Part shown: piece after piece, positions 12,853 to 24,639 of the stretch | Numbering within the stretch: position 1 is the stretch's first letter | How the letters are laid out: each line of letters starts with the position of its first letter | Origin: Branchinecta lynchi | Taxonomy: Eukaryota > Arthropoda > Branchiopoda > Anostraca > Branchinectidae | Direction: 5' to 3' | DNA: 64,000 nt | Assembly: GCA_023053575.1 (NCBI GenBank) | Contig: JAKZAP010000018.1 | Location: 5,022,001-5,086,000, forward strand | The notes under the pieces: model-generated | What the model was told of the DNA's origin: nothing | Database searches by the model: none | Seen by the model: only the letters and a program-made list of their open reading frames with translations | Translations under genes and position numbers: made by a program

Positions 12853-12861
12853 TTTAAATTT
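12853..12861. repeat. right 9-bp flanking duplication of the fold-back element
   Basis: TTTAAATTT, the partner of TTTACATTT at 11,814-11,822. Confidence 0.55.
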
Positions 12862-12949
12862 TAACATTCACTCTTCGACTTTGAGGGACTCAAATAATAA
12901 GTATAAAAGTAACAATTATGCAATACATAACACACAACTTTATCTTAGC

Positions 12950-13285
12950 CAAAATGTTTTTTTTTTGGGGGGGGGGACGAGGCATTTAACGACTAGATGG
13001 TAAATTTTACCGACTTTTTCTGCAGAAAAAATGACTGTTTTCAACAACAAAAATTACATTTTTGAAAAAAAATCGACTGATTTTCAGAAAAATCCCCTGA
13101 TGTTCAGAAAAACCAAACGATTTTCAGAAAAACCGACTGTTTTCATGACAAAAATCAACTGTTATGACGAAAAATCCCGCCGCTTCGCGCCGACTCGTTT
13201 TTTTTTTTTACCGACTAGCCGACAGCAATGGGGGAGGGGGGGGGGTGCGTCCCACCAGCTCCCCTCGTGACGCCCCTGCTTGAAA
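12950..13285. repeat. G-run/GACTG-word repeat, copy A
   Basis: A G-run (ttttggggggggggacgagg) is followed by degenerate units such as aaaaccgactgttttc and aaatcgactgattttcag, then an accgactagccgacagcaatggggg phrase and a final gacgcccctgc. The same order (G-run, about 10-15 GACTGTTTT-type words, a second G-rich end) is found at 21,745-22,055, 23,830-24,150 and their copies. It is probably a non-autonomous transposon family with a slippage-prone interior. Confidence 0.6.
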
Positions 13286-13850
13286 CTACGGTCAAACACG
13301 AAGGCTTTGTTTCACGGAAGTTAATGTGAGTTACGATGACAAAAGGATCCGAGGAGTATAGTTGTGGCAATTTTATCCTTTCTGCGGTAATAAACAAAAA
13401 TAATAATTCGGACAGACGATACAGATTCCACCCATCCTGACTGGGAATTCCACTTATAATAATTCTCAAAACTAGGCACAGAATCCAAAGTTAAAGGGGT
13501 TAGAGACTCACAGTTACGCGAAAGAGTGAACGCATGTACAGTATTTTCATCGCTTATGACACTTTGGTGGAACGAAAAGTTTCCACATACAATAGAGGTA
13601 TGCTTATTTGAACACCTCTAAATGTTTCAGTACCTTGGTTTTGTTTCTTGCTCATAAACTGTCAAATAGAAAGGAAAGGTATCAGCTAACAGCCAACTCT
13701 TTCAGCTTTCTTCTGGCACAAACACGAAAGTAAATTTCCATGTTCAAATATATTTTTCTTCTGTTGGGGTATGATGTTTACTGTGACCACCATCTATAAG
13801 AAATAAACGTTTTCGACAAGCATTTTCTGAATAAAAGCGACTGGCGTGGG
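13286..13850. other. intergenic, nothing recognised
   Basis: I see no coding or RNA signal. Confidence 0.35.
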
Positions 13851-14600
13851 TTTTAGTGGGTTTTTGGATCCCAAAACCTATGTGGAGGGAAACCTATGAC
13901 ATCGCAAAAGTTGTCCGTCTGTCCGTCCGTCCGTCTGTAAGCACGATGACTCTCGAAGGGAATGAGATATTTTGATGAAACTTGGTGTGAGGATCCTTTG
14001 GGTTGTCGGACCAGTCGAGTTCGTAGATGGGCTTTGTAGCCCTACATTTAGGGGTGGGGGAAGGGGTTCAAACTAAGAGGGAAACAAAATATTTTGAAAC
14101 AGCTAATTTGATAGTCGATTATGGAGTAAGACGATATGCTAAGCAAGATGGTGAAAACCATTTTGTCATCGGATGAGCAGTTCGCCCGAAATCCGGCCAA
14201 AACCGGAAAGTTTGTTAAAAGAAAAACTTTTATTTGAAGTTGATTAGATGTTCGATTAGGGGTAGGAAGATATGCTGAAGACGATGGTTCTACCCGGACA
14301 TGTAGTTCGCCCGGAATCCGGCCAAAACCGGAAAATTGTTAGAAGTTAAAGTTTTATTTCTAGTTGATTAGATAACCGATTTAGGGGTAAGAAGAGATGC
14401 TGAATCCATTTCTGAACTTGGTTTTCTCAGATTATTAGCTATTTGGCCTTAATCTGTTTCTGAATTTTAATTGTAAAAATGTTCAAGGAGTCTGGCGATG
14501 ACTGGATCTGGCTAAGACAAGACCCAGTTGTCTGGATCAGATATTGATTTCTTGGGATCCCATCGAAACCTTTGGTCTTGTTTTTGGTGACCGATTGTTG
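13851..14600. repeat. dispersed repeat with internal tandem units, second copy
   Basis: This is a copy of the repeat at 4,140-5,330. It shares the ggatcccaaaacctatgtgg opening, the tccgtctgtccgtccgtccg stretch, the gatattttgatgaaacttgg phrase, two or three ggaatccggccaaaaccgg units, and the closing gggatcccatcgaaaccttt phrase. Confidence 0.6.
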
Positions 14601-17600
14601 GGAAATAGAGGTAGGCTTTGGTTGGATTTAAGAAGAAATAGCAACTTTGAGCCCGTCTTTAAACAATGGTATTAACGTGAGCAATTCAGCTCTACAGCTT
14701 CGCAGTTTATCGTCTATCCTAGCAAATGACAAAGCAATTCCCGCCAAAGCTCCTAATGAAAATCACTTCCAAGACTTTAATCAAGCCGGTCCCATTTAGC
14801 TTAATTAGAGGAGACCTCATTTCGGCGCTTCACGAAAATGGCATGAAAATCCTGCCGTCTTCTTCAGAGTATAGACTTAAAAAGTTCCAGGACCGCAAAG
14901 GCGCTTCAGTTATCCAAAATTGCCGATCGAAAGATGTCAATTTAAAACGAAGTTATGCAAGTTATTTATAAGCAAACAATTGCGCAAACGCTCAAGCGTG
15001 GAGTGTTAAAGTAAAATGTGTTATCCCATCCTTTCTACAAAAACATCCTTCCTCCACCCTTTAAACCGGAAAGAACCAGACCTCCAAGAGAAGCAGCTAT
15101 GGAAGTACCAAAACTCACACCTGTCGCTTGTAAAACTGAAAGGTACCGTAATAGTTTTGTGCCTCAGTTCACCTTGTAACAACCTTACTTGAATTATTGT
15201 ATTTATTCTATGACAATTGTATATATGTTTTAGTTGTAGGTTAATGACAAGTGTCAATTAATTTGCTCGCGCATGAAATGTTGAGCCTCATTTATTTTGA
15301 AATTAAATTAAAAAATGTTATATACATCTTATATACGGACAGCGTTAGAACCAAGACATTTCACATCCCCAATAGCCAAAACAAGTATTGCATTAGCCTA
15401 ATCTGAAATCATCCACTTAAGGAAAGGTGAAGATGAAGTTTTTCAGGCAGTTTAGATGCTTTTAATGTAAACAAACCACATGTAAAAAGCCAAAGATAAT
15501 CATGCAAGAACGATTTCAATCTCAATACTCGAATGTCTCGCCAGCCTGTGCGACCCTTTAAGGACACCTGAATGAAGAGTACCAAGTATCATCCCTATCT
15601 GTCTGACTTCCGTTAACATTGCATGAAGAAAACCCAATCCAAATACGAAATAGTGTTTCCAAGCCATGATTTTTGCTCCATTTTGCATCTGTCCTTATTT
15701 CAGTACCGAACAAGTTTAGAAATGAACTAATGTCTCCAATCAACCCTTCTTCGGGAATATTTTTTAACCAGTTAAGCCCAAACATATATCTAGAAGAAAT
15801 TCCAATACGATCTGGCCGGCGCTGTACAAGATTTGAATGAATTGCGCTTTTTGTCTTGGAGTCTGCATGTGCAAACCTCCAGAAACGAACATCCCGTAAA
15901 CATCACGCTCAGGAGAAGAATGCTCTCCGCGGCCATGTCTGTAAATGCATCCTCCATGGTGTGTTTAAGCATGGTTTCATTGTTCAGGTGTCCTTTAAAC
16001 CTCTTTTCAATTAGCACAGTAATAACAATTGCAATATACCAAATTGTAGCAGCCTAATACCCCCCTCGTCACAACTTCATTAAGATCGCATACCATACGT
16101 CGCGTGGTCTTACACCAAAATACACATTTATACAGATCTATCCACAAGTATACAAGAGTTGAATTTAAGACTGTCATGCACGAACTGATCATATCGTAAA
16201 TATCAGGGTCCAGTTGTCCATGAACGGGGGAGGGTGGTGGTTGGGTCGGCACCCACGAAAATGTATATCTAGACCTATTTATCTTCAAGCATACAACTTA
16301 GAATTTGATTCGAGTCACGGGTAAAAAAAAAAAATAACTCATTGGCAAATTGGGCTAACTTGCCCATGAAAGTGAAGGGTAGGAGGGTGGTTGAGGTGGT
16401 TCAATTCCAAAATTATATTTCCAGACCGAAGATCTAAATACATCACGAATTTCATCTCCAGCTACTGTCAAGTTAAAAAACATTTGAAACTGGTTGGGTC
16501 CAATTACCCCTGAACAAAGTGGAAGTAGGTTTGAGACCCCCAAAAAGAAAAAAGAGACCCCAATGTCCACATGCCTACCAAGTGTCAACTTGGTACCTGT
16601 AGATTCTTATCACGGGTCAGGAACTTTAGGCTACTCTTGGGTAATCTGGTTACAGCTGCCCATGAACCACCTGGATGGGGGAGGGGCAACTATAGACCTA
16701 TTTTTCCCAAACCTAGGACCTACAAGTACAAAGAATTTTTTCGCCCTATATCCAGCTCTGGTGAAGTTACGACCATTATTCACTGGGCAATCTGGGCCCT
16801 AGTGCCCCTTAACCGGGCGATTGTGGGGGGGGGGGGGGGGCTGCAAAATGCATAACTAGACCCCAGTACCCCCAGGTGCACCAAGTTTCAATTTGATGCC
16901 TGTCATGGTTCACGCGTTATGAACTCCAGTAAAAACAGTGAAAACCAAAAAACCGGCTACCGCGGCCGCAAGAGTGGATTTTTCACAAATGAATACTCCA
17001 CTAAAACGATCTACTAGACGTTCTTAGAAAACTTACGCTGACCCTTGTCCAACGTATAATTTATATTGAAGATGGCAACTAGGCAAGACGAGAAAGATAT
17101 CAGAGAAAGGAGACTGTCCAAAAATCTGCTCAGGTCAGACGCAAGCATGCGTTCTAGCTTGTGATCGTCAAACTGGGATAGATTGACCAACACATTGAAC
17201 TTTAAAGCATAATGGGCACTAACTATGCTCTAATTCTTATAAAATGCTTCACACACACTAATTTCTGACTTCCAATAGAGAGCGTTTCAAAAATAAGCCG
17301 TTTTCTCGTTATCGCTTGTCATTACCTCTTCGGCGTCTCGGCGGAGATGATTTCAGAGCATGTTATTGCAAGGCGCGGAAATTCAAAAACTCCCGGCCAT
17401 GTACAAAAATCAATAATTTCAATGAGCTCAGTGATGGAGTGACAAGGTTGCTAAAATAAACTGTCTCTATAGCTGTCAGATTGCTCTAGTGTTGTCTGAT
17501 GAAACTTCTGTTGTTTGTAGTATCAAAGAAAAGTTTTGTTTTCTGGATGTAAAGTTACAATACTGCCAAAATATTTACAAATATAACCGACTTACTTGCA

Positions 17601-17928
17601 GTTGGTTCCAGAGCTTACAAGGAATTCTCAGTTAAAACTGTTTGTCACAAATACAAATAGCGTTTGTCAACAATACAAATGATCCGGAGTATACATAACA
17701 ACGAATGGATAAGAAAAAAGAAAGTCCGCTTATATCTGTCGAAGCTATTAAACCGGAGTATGGCAGTCAGCAAAAAATGCCGTAACGTTCTACTAGCGAA
17801 AATAGCTTGTCTAGGAATCTGCTGATTTCTGATGTAACATTGTATTCTAGGGGGTGGTAATGTGGCATCATGATTGTTTGATCTGCCCATTGAACTTTAA
17901 GTCTGGTAATTTCAAACTGTGTCACTAA
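14601..17928. other. 3.3 kb without recognisable genes
   Basis: Short open frames exist (for example 14,726-14,971 on plus and 15,790-16,017 on minus) but show no domain I recognise. A degenerate duplication is visible between about 16,200 and 16,900: repeated gcccatgaa...ggggagggtggttg phrases and tcacgggt words. A 16-bp G-run lies near 16,825. Divergent exons of a host gene cannot be excluded but are not supported. Confidence 0.35.
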
Positions 17929-18233
17929 GAGCGTGTTCCACCCTTCTAACAATAGTTACTATTAATTACTATTTCCGTTCCATCCTCACGAAAAGTTACT
18001 ACGCTGACCGTTCCAACCTTGTCGGAATAGTAACTAATAGTTACTATTTGCTTACCATGCTCGGGAGCGTAGTAAGCGTAGTAACTAAGCATCTCTGTAA
18101 CCTGATTGGTGGGATTCGCCGCTGGCGTGAGATCCTGCTGGAAAATAAAAAAATCGTTCCAGCCTTGACGGCAAAAAAACAGAATTCGTGACGTCATGCG
18201 TAGTAACTACGGTAGGTAGGATGGAACACGCTC
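17929..18233. mobile_element. Harbinger-type MITE, 305 bp
   Basis: The terminal inverted repeats are GAGCGTGTTCCACCC on the left and GGATGGAACACGCTC on the right, with one mismatch over 15 bp. They are flanked by TAA on both sides (17,926-17,928 and 18,234-18,236), the 3-bp TWA duplication typical of PIF/Harbinger elements. The interior is rich in agttactac and gtagtaact words. There is no coding capacity. Confidence 0.8.
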
Positions 18234-18287
18234 TAAGTTTACCACTTGGGGCAAGGAGAAAATATATTTGTAAAGTAAACGAGAGAA

Positions 18288-18473
18288 TTGGTAGTGAATT
18301 TGATGTGTGATTGTGTGGAATTGAATGAATGGAGAAAGGAGGTATTTGGTGAGAGAGTGTTTAATGAAGAATGGATGGTAAGGGTGATGAAGGATGAATG
18401 TTTTGTTAATGTAAATATACTTGGACGTTACTTGAGGCTTGCGATGGAGCATAGAAGGAGATTTTTAGAATAG
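18288..18473 (+). pseudogene. possible C-terminal remnant of a LINE reverse-transcriptase ORF
   Basis: About 61 codons end in a run rich in Arg (MEHRRRFLE). The pattern (a Cys-containing start, then an 'EWRKEVFGERVF' stretch and a final 'LGRYLR..MEHRRR') resembles the extreme C-terminus of non-LTR retrotransposon reverse-transcriptase polyproteins, which often end in a short basic helix. Downstream text is T-rich and ends in an aataaatgagaaagc tail near 18,740, as a LINE 3'-UTR might. No catalytic core is present. This is pattern similarity only. Confidence 0.3.
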
Positions 18474-19365
18474 GAGATGTGTGTTAGTTATGTAAGTGAG
18501 TGCATTTTTTTTTACACTTTTTGTTGCCATGGCCCTCGGGCTTTTTTCGGTAATTATATTCTATTCTGTTCTATTCTATAACTACCTTTGTTCGCATGTC
18601 TTTTTCATTGTTTGCACATCTTTTTGTCAGGTTCTTTGTTGCCTATTATTGTGGCCCCTGGTGGCAGCTATTAACTGTTAAGCCTTTGCTATTGTGTCAA
18701 TTTTCCTATCAAGCCTAAACCTTAATCCACACAACAATAAATGAGAAAGCTTACTTACTACATGTTTGTCATTACTGTTATTACACTGCTCGCCGCATGG
18801 TTTGTCATGTGCATGCATTCTATGCAGCATTGGCGAACGAGAATTACCAAGTCAACATTTCTATCCTGTCGACCATTGTCCACATTATCATTCTATATCC
18901 CCCCCCCTTGCGTGGGGACGAAAGAAAAGAAATGCGATGACCACTAAAAGCACATCGCTAATGAAAAAATAAGAACGTGATCTAAATTAGAGAAGGAGTA
19001 ATGGATATGTCCTGGGAAACCAGAGACTGAATGGGTAATTTAAGCCACTTTGAGTGCCGGAATCGGATCCTTTTAGTAAGGTGGTTAAAAAAGTTAAATG
19101 GGGTGAAGGTGGAGGTGATGGGTGGAGTTGTGGGTTCAGGGCATTTGTGAACCGACACTCCACCCAAGTTGTAGGTTCAGACCAGGGCCGGTACGTCCGT
19201 GGGATCATCTCTAGGATCTTTCATCGTCCAATCACAGACTCTCTACGATGGCTTGGCATAACATTCAAATCTTCATCGTTAAAATTTTGCTCTTAGTTGT
19301 TCAAGAAGTTTGTAAATCTATCCGTACCACCTACGGGAGTATCGTCCCCAACGCTATAACCGTAA

Positions 19366-19780
19366 AGCCGCTTTCGCATTGACGCGTCGTTGCGACGCGT
19401 CGCATATGCGTTTATCTTGCGTTTTGTAGCGTATCTTTCACACCTGCGCGAGAACATGTCACGCTAGTTGCGTATTTATATTTTCCTCTTTCAGCTTCCT
19501 CTACGAAATTTTCATTTATTTCATTAATCAGTAAGTTTTAATCATCATTAGTAAGTTTTTCTTCATCAGTAGTAGGTTATTCTCCAGTTTCTCTTCAAAA
19601 ACTTAAATTCTTCACTAAAAAATCTCATGTGTAACGCGTCGACGCAACGCAAGAATAGAAATTGGTTCTACTCTTGCGTTCCATTTTATTTGTCTGCGTA
19701 AGCTCTGCGTTGCGTCGCCACAAGCGCAACGCACAGGTTGCGTAGCTTAGTGGGAAATACCCGTCAATGTGAACGCGGCT
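19366..19780. mobile_element. Harbinger-type MITE in X (415 bp)
   Basis: The ends are AGCCGCTTTCGCATTGACG on the left and CGTCAATGTGAACGCGGCT on the right, inverted with two mismatches over 19 bp. They are flanked by TAA at 19,363-19,365 and 19,781-19,783. The interior contains further gcgtcg/cgacgc palindromic words. Copies through X duplication lie at 34,433-34,847 (inverted) and 50,177-50,591. Confidence 0.8.
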
Positions 19781-19958
19781 TAAAGCTTTGAGAAATTTGT
19801 ACGGCAGCTTCTGCACTCCTTCTGTACCATCTCGTGACTGAGCCTCGTTTTTCTTGCATGCTGCAGGTTCCCTTCTCGGACGATTCTTTCTACATCCGTT
19901 TTTGCACTGCAGTGCTTCCGAGGAAGACGGCAGCGCTTCTCAAGAATCACGGACTTGG

Positions 19959-20983
19959 GGTTCGTTCCAGCCCCTCTTCGGAGTTACTTCGGAGTAACTA
20001 CGTGTGACGTCAGAAATTAACTACTACCTGGAACGGACGAGTTACTACAGGACGAGATAGCGCGTGTTTCTTGAATTCAAGAAGAGATGGGGAAGGATGA
20101 ACAGAACAAAATTATTTGGTTTTGCTGCAAAAGAACGGCTTGGTAATTATTTTGAAACATATTCTTCAAGTGAAGGAGAAGAGGAGCTAATGGAGCAGTG
20201 ACATTGACTATGTGCCCGTTAATTCTCTGTCTCTATTCCGGTTGTGTCTTTTTGGTCGCCAAATCCTTATTTTAACTATAATTGTTTCCTAGCCAGAATC
20301 GCAACAGTCGTTCTTATTCCCGAGCAAATTTGTTAGCACAATGTTTAGTCTTTATAACGAATGGAACGCCCAAGATTCTACTATCTAGAAGCCAATGATT
20401 TCAAAGGTGGTTAACAAGGTTCATAAGTCAATTATCTTTTTCTCCTACAATATATAGAATAATGACAACACTAAAATACAAAGCAACAGAAAAGGCTTTC
20501 GCCTCTAAATAACTCTGAGAAATTTAATGGACAATATTATTTAAGTTTAATTTGAAACTTAATATTATATAGTGCAAAAATTGCCATCTGAGTTACAGGC
20601 GTTTCAAATTCATTCCTGCCACAGTCCCAAGCAAGTCACCAAACCGACCGGTAAATCGTCAACGAGGTTTACAAAAAAATACTTTGGGGTTAATCAGCAA
20701 ATCATATTTGAAGAGAAGCTAAAGGCCAAGTACAGCTGAAGATCACATAATAATTTCCTGCTTATTTTAGCAATTACACCTTGTCTGATTTTGCTGCCCC
20801 GAGTTCACTTCTGAGGCTCTTGGAAAGTGAAAGTGCTAAAGACGGTCGGGTACTATCTTTACAAAAAGTTACTTCGAAGTAACGATCTTCCTTGTGCTCC
20901 CTGTAACTTTTTGACGAGCTGGAACGGTGAAAGTGACTGAAAAGTAACTATTTAGTAACTTTCGGGCAGAGCTGGAACGAACC
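19959..20983. mobile_element. 1-kb element with GGTTCGTTCCAGC inverted ends, in X
   Basis: GGTTCGTTCCAGC at 19,959-19,971 is inverted perfectly at 20,971-20,983. Sub-terminal blocks are rich in agttacttcg, agtaactac and tggaacgg words, similar to those inside the Harbinger-type MITE at 17,929. No clean flanking duplication is seen. No coding region was found. The inverted copy is at 33,230-34,254 and the direct copy at 50,770-51,795. Confidence 0.6.
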
Positions 20984-21744
20984 TTTGGTCACCGACCAAG
21001 TTCGTGTTTCCCTGCAAGGTGCTGCAGCGCTGCCGATCAACCAAGAAGAAAGTGAATTCAAAAACGCATATTGTGCAAAAGCAAAGAAGTGCTGCAGTAG
21101 CGATGCGGCAGCGCTGTTGCAACAAAAACGAGGCTCTGGTGTCACTCATGTTCGGCGAATCAAAAAGACGGCATCGTGTTGTTTTAAATACGCGAAGCAC
21201 CTGCTCAACTCTTAAAAAATATGTCATAACCATACATTGAAGAAGAAGTTCAAAATACAAGATGCAAATGTTACGCTTGTGGATGTTTCCTCGTTGCTTT
21301 CAAAAATCATGGACAACTGGGCCCAACCAACGCACGAGTTATCCCCTGCTTCTTGGCAGAAGATTGAAAATTTAGTCTATTTCTTATGTTTTATTTTTCT
21401 TTCCCTTACTCCACTTTCTAAGAATGGCGGGTTAAAAAATCAGTAGCTTACCTACCTACCTAATATTCGGGAGACAAGGAAGAACCTACGCATACACACA
21501 AGCTCAAAGTTGATTGAAAGTTGAACGAGAAAAAACGCCCAAAAAAGAAGGATAAAAAATTAAAATTAAAATTGTATAGTTTCTTTTGAGCTCTTAATGT
21601 CATTTGTGCCTTGTAGTGTGAGACACCAGATACCAAATCCCCCGTTCCCTTAGAAAAAATTGGAGTGACGCAGAGTAACAATCAGTTGAACTGTGTCAGT
21701 TTTAGGCATTTTAGGTGTATCACATGTAAGAGATTGTTGTTCAC

Positions 21745-22055
21745 AGCGACGTCACGACTGGGGAGGTGGAAGCCCCACCCCCCAATATTTTCGGCCAGTC
21801 GGTCAAAACAGCTGATATTTTTTAACGAAAACAATCATTTTTTTCTGAAAATCAGTTAATTTTTTTTCAAAACAGTCGGTTTTTCAGAAAATCAGTCGAC
21901 TTTTTTTCAAAACTGTCATTTTTTGCTTGAAAACGGCAGTTTTTCTTGAAAATAGTTTTTTTTTTTCTGCAAAAACAGTCGGTAAAAATTACCAGCCAGT
22001 CGGTAAACCCCTAGCCCCCCCGCCAAACATTTTTGATAGTAACGCCTCTGGTTGT
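21745..22055. repeat. G-run/GACTG-word repeat, copy B (in X)
   Basis: It is in the opposite orientation to copy A: a cccaccccccaatattttcggc end, degenerate ttttctgaaaatcag and aaaacagtcggttttt words, then cggtaaacccctagcccccccgcc. It recurs at about 32,158-32,468 (inverted) and 52,557-52,867. Confidence 0.6.
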
Positions 22056-22708
22056 TCGTATCCTATTAAATTTTTTGTAATTCTAACCATGTCCAGGTTT
22101 AGTATAATCTATTGAAAGCCAAATACGGTCATACAACAGACGCCTAGGGCGCCAACAAAAATTCATACAAATAGAAATAGAAACGCAGACTTGTTTATTC
22201 TTTTAATGCATTTAAAACAAAACAAAAAACGATCTCGCGAATTATACTTTTATTTGTAGACTTTAAGATACTAGGGAAGAAAACACTATCAACCATCCCA
22301 TCCCAACTAAACCGAATGAAGGAAGCTCTTGGCACTGTCCAAAAAGGTGGTTAATGGTATCTTCTTAGCAGAAACACTGTGAACTGCGAGGATTTCCCTT
22401 AGGTTCAGGTCTGATTATCCGAAAATATTTAATAATACGATTAAACAAAAGTAATGGAGGGCCGAAAGTTAGGTGACATACATAGCACTGTATTGTTCCC
22501 CGATTCATTACCCTCAACCAGGAAACGAAATGGGCTGTTGGGGAAAGTCATCCTGGCGCTTTCCCACAACTTTCTCTTTCCCACAACTTTCCCTTTCCCT
22601 AAATTTCACCAGGCAGCTTGTGAAGCTCGTCTTCATTTGAGGCTTGGTGGATTTTGGCTTGTCATCGCCACTAACACCCATCGCAACCCCCCCCCCCCCC
22701 CCACCACC

Positions 22709-22786
22709 GAGAATCGAACCAGGAAGGGATCAGGAATCAGGAAAATTAGAATCCAGCGCGCTGATCACTCGGCCATGACGGACAGT
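22709..22786 (-). repeat. tRNA-derived SINE head (Leu/Ser type), in X
   Basis: On the minus strand an A-box-like TGGCCGAGTGATCAGCG and a B-box-like GGTTCGATTCTCGG are spaced as in a type II tRNA with a long variable arm. The anticodon stem is poorly formed, so this is not a functional tRNA. It is followed on that strand by a G-run. A second copy is at 53,522-53,599. Confidence 0.55.
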
Positions 22787-23829
22787 GATGACAGTAAAAT
22801 CATCAGATTTCCTCGACCGCTCATTCCTCAAAAGAACCGTTGACAGATAAGGGTGTCGTAAATCCCTAAAGTATGCACGAGCCAGCCAGTGAATAACCAC
22901 CAAGAGAAACCGTCCAGAAAACTTCTTTTCTTATACAGAGTAATACGCCTCTGATCGGTAAACAATTCCGACTTCTTTCCCCGAGGATGCAAAACCACTT
23001 TGGACTTTCCGCCCAACGGAATGGTTTTTCCGGGACCACGGAATAACAAGCACGTTTAAACAATTAGACCATCACACGTGTTCTTTGGTTGCTAGACAAC
23101 GTGTCGGAGATTACTAGATGGAAAAGCTTTTAATAGTGGGGAGCTAGACCAACATAGACGAAGACTGGATAAGTGCATCCGGGAGATGTTCATTTTCCGA
23201 AAGAGCTGATGGTGGGCGGTGGGGAGCATGGTAGTAGAAACACGTTTTTGAAAATACTTTCGCATGCATCTAGCGGGTGCTCTTTTGATAGACTAATGCT
23301 GGATGGAACGCTTTTAAAGTGTAACTGGAAAGGAAACTTATTTTACTTCCGATATTTAAATACAACGAAGTATTTTAAATCGTGTAAGGGATTTTGTTTC
23401 TGTTTTTTCACCCGGCGCTCTAGTAGTAATGGTCAGAATGTGCGCCGCCTGAAAAACCGAAAATTCAACCAGAGGCGGACAATGTGAATGTCAACAGAAG
23501 CCCGCTTTTCCATGGCTAAAGAAGCTAGGAAAAAATCGCGGCTCAAGAAAGTAAGCAAATGATGTTAAGATGCGTCTTGCAAGGAATCTGCATTTTTACT
23601 CTTTTTTTTTTACCTTTATTTCGAGCGTAGAGTGACAAGCATACAGAGGTATCGCAAATCCGACAGAACAAGTTCATTCGATGAAACTGATTATCTGTGG
23701 ATAGCGGACAGACGAAGTAACGAATTCTTATCGGAGTTGCAGGCTTATTTAAGTAAATAAGTGATGTGTAACTAGACCTGCCGAGTGTCAGACCTATTCG
23801 GTCAAACTTTAATAGTGGTGACCTACCTC

Positions 23830-24150
23830 CAGAGGCGTCACTAGCCAAAATGTTCGGGGGGGGGGGGGGGGGGGTATTTACCGATTGGCTGGTCATTTTT
23901 ACCCACGGTTTTTGCAGAAAAAAACGACTGCTTTCAAGAAAAAGACGACTGTTCTGACGAAAACACGACTGATTGTTAAGAGAAACCAACTGTTTTAAGA
24001 AAAACCAATGTTTCCAAGACAAAAATCGACTGTTTTTACAAAAGTCGCGGTGGTTCGCGCCGACCCGGGTATTTCTTACCGACTTGCTGATAACATTGGG
24101 GGTGGGTGGGAGGGGTCCCTTCCCCCATACGTGACGGCACTGCTAACACC
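23830..24150. repeat. G-run/GACTG-word repeat, copy C (in X)
   Basis: The ccagaggcgtcactagcc end leads into a G-run longer than 15 bp, then aaacgactgctttcaag-type words, a ccgacttgctgataacattg phrase and cgtgacggcactgc. The G-run differs by one base from the copy at 54,644-54,964. Confidence 0.6.
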
Positions 24151-24175
24151 AACACATAACAGACTAAGACTGGAT

Positions 24176-24300
24176 GGGATTGACTAAAAAGAGGCACGGC
24201 ATCCTTTTAGTTTTCGTGCCTCTTTTTAGTACACGTGCCTCTCACACTATGTCGTGTCGTGCCGTGCCGTGCCGAGCCGTGCTTCTTTTTAGTCGATCCC
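24176..24300. mobile_element. 125-bp MULE-like MITE with perfect 9-bp duplication, in X
   Basis: The ends are GGGATTGACTAAAAAGAGGC on the left and the inverse GCTTCTTTTTAGTCGATCCC on the right. The flanking direct repeats AGACTGGAT at 24,167-24,175 and 24,301-24,309 are identical. The interior is a near-palindrome of gtgcctc and gccgtgc words. Its ends match those of the fold-back element at 11,823-12,852. The X copy is at 54,990-55,114. Confidence 0.85.
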
Positions 24301-24639
24301 AGACTGGATATAAGTGCCTCCGGGAGATATTTATATTGCGAAAGGTGGGCGGCTCTTCTTTGACTCGATTATTGCTGGATGAAAAGCTTCTAATATCAAC
24401 AGTGAGTTCGGCTAAGATTGGATTAGGTGTACCCCTCTGGTGTACCCGGAGACATTCATAAGGTGAAAGTGGTGAGCGGGTGGTGGGGAGCATGTAAGTA
24501 AGATTTATTCAGATAAATTTGATAGCGAGATAATTTTGCCGGCTAAACTTCATTCGATATAGCACTTACACATTTAATATATAAAATAATACAAACGCCG
24601 GCACAAAGATTTTTGCACTGCCATTACTAGATGGGATGT

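Noticed and set aside
15790..16017. Minus-strand frame considered as an exon of a small membrane protein
   Set aside because: A hydrophobic stretch and a few charged residues are not enough; no splice-bounded continuation or family motif could be found.
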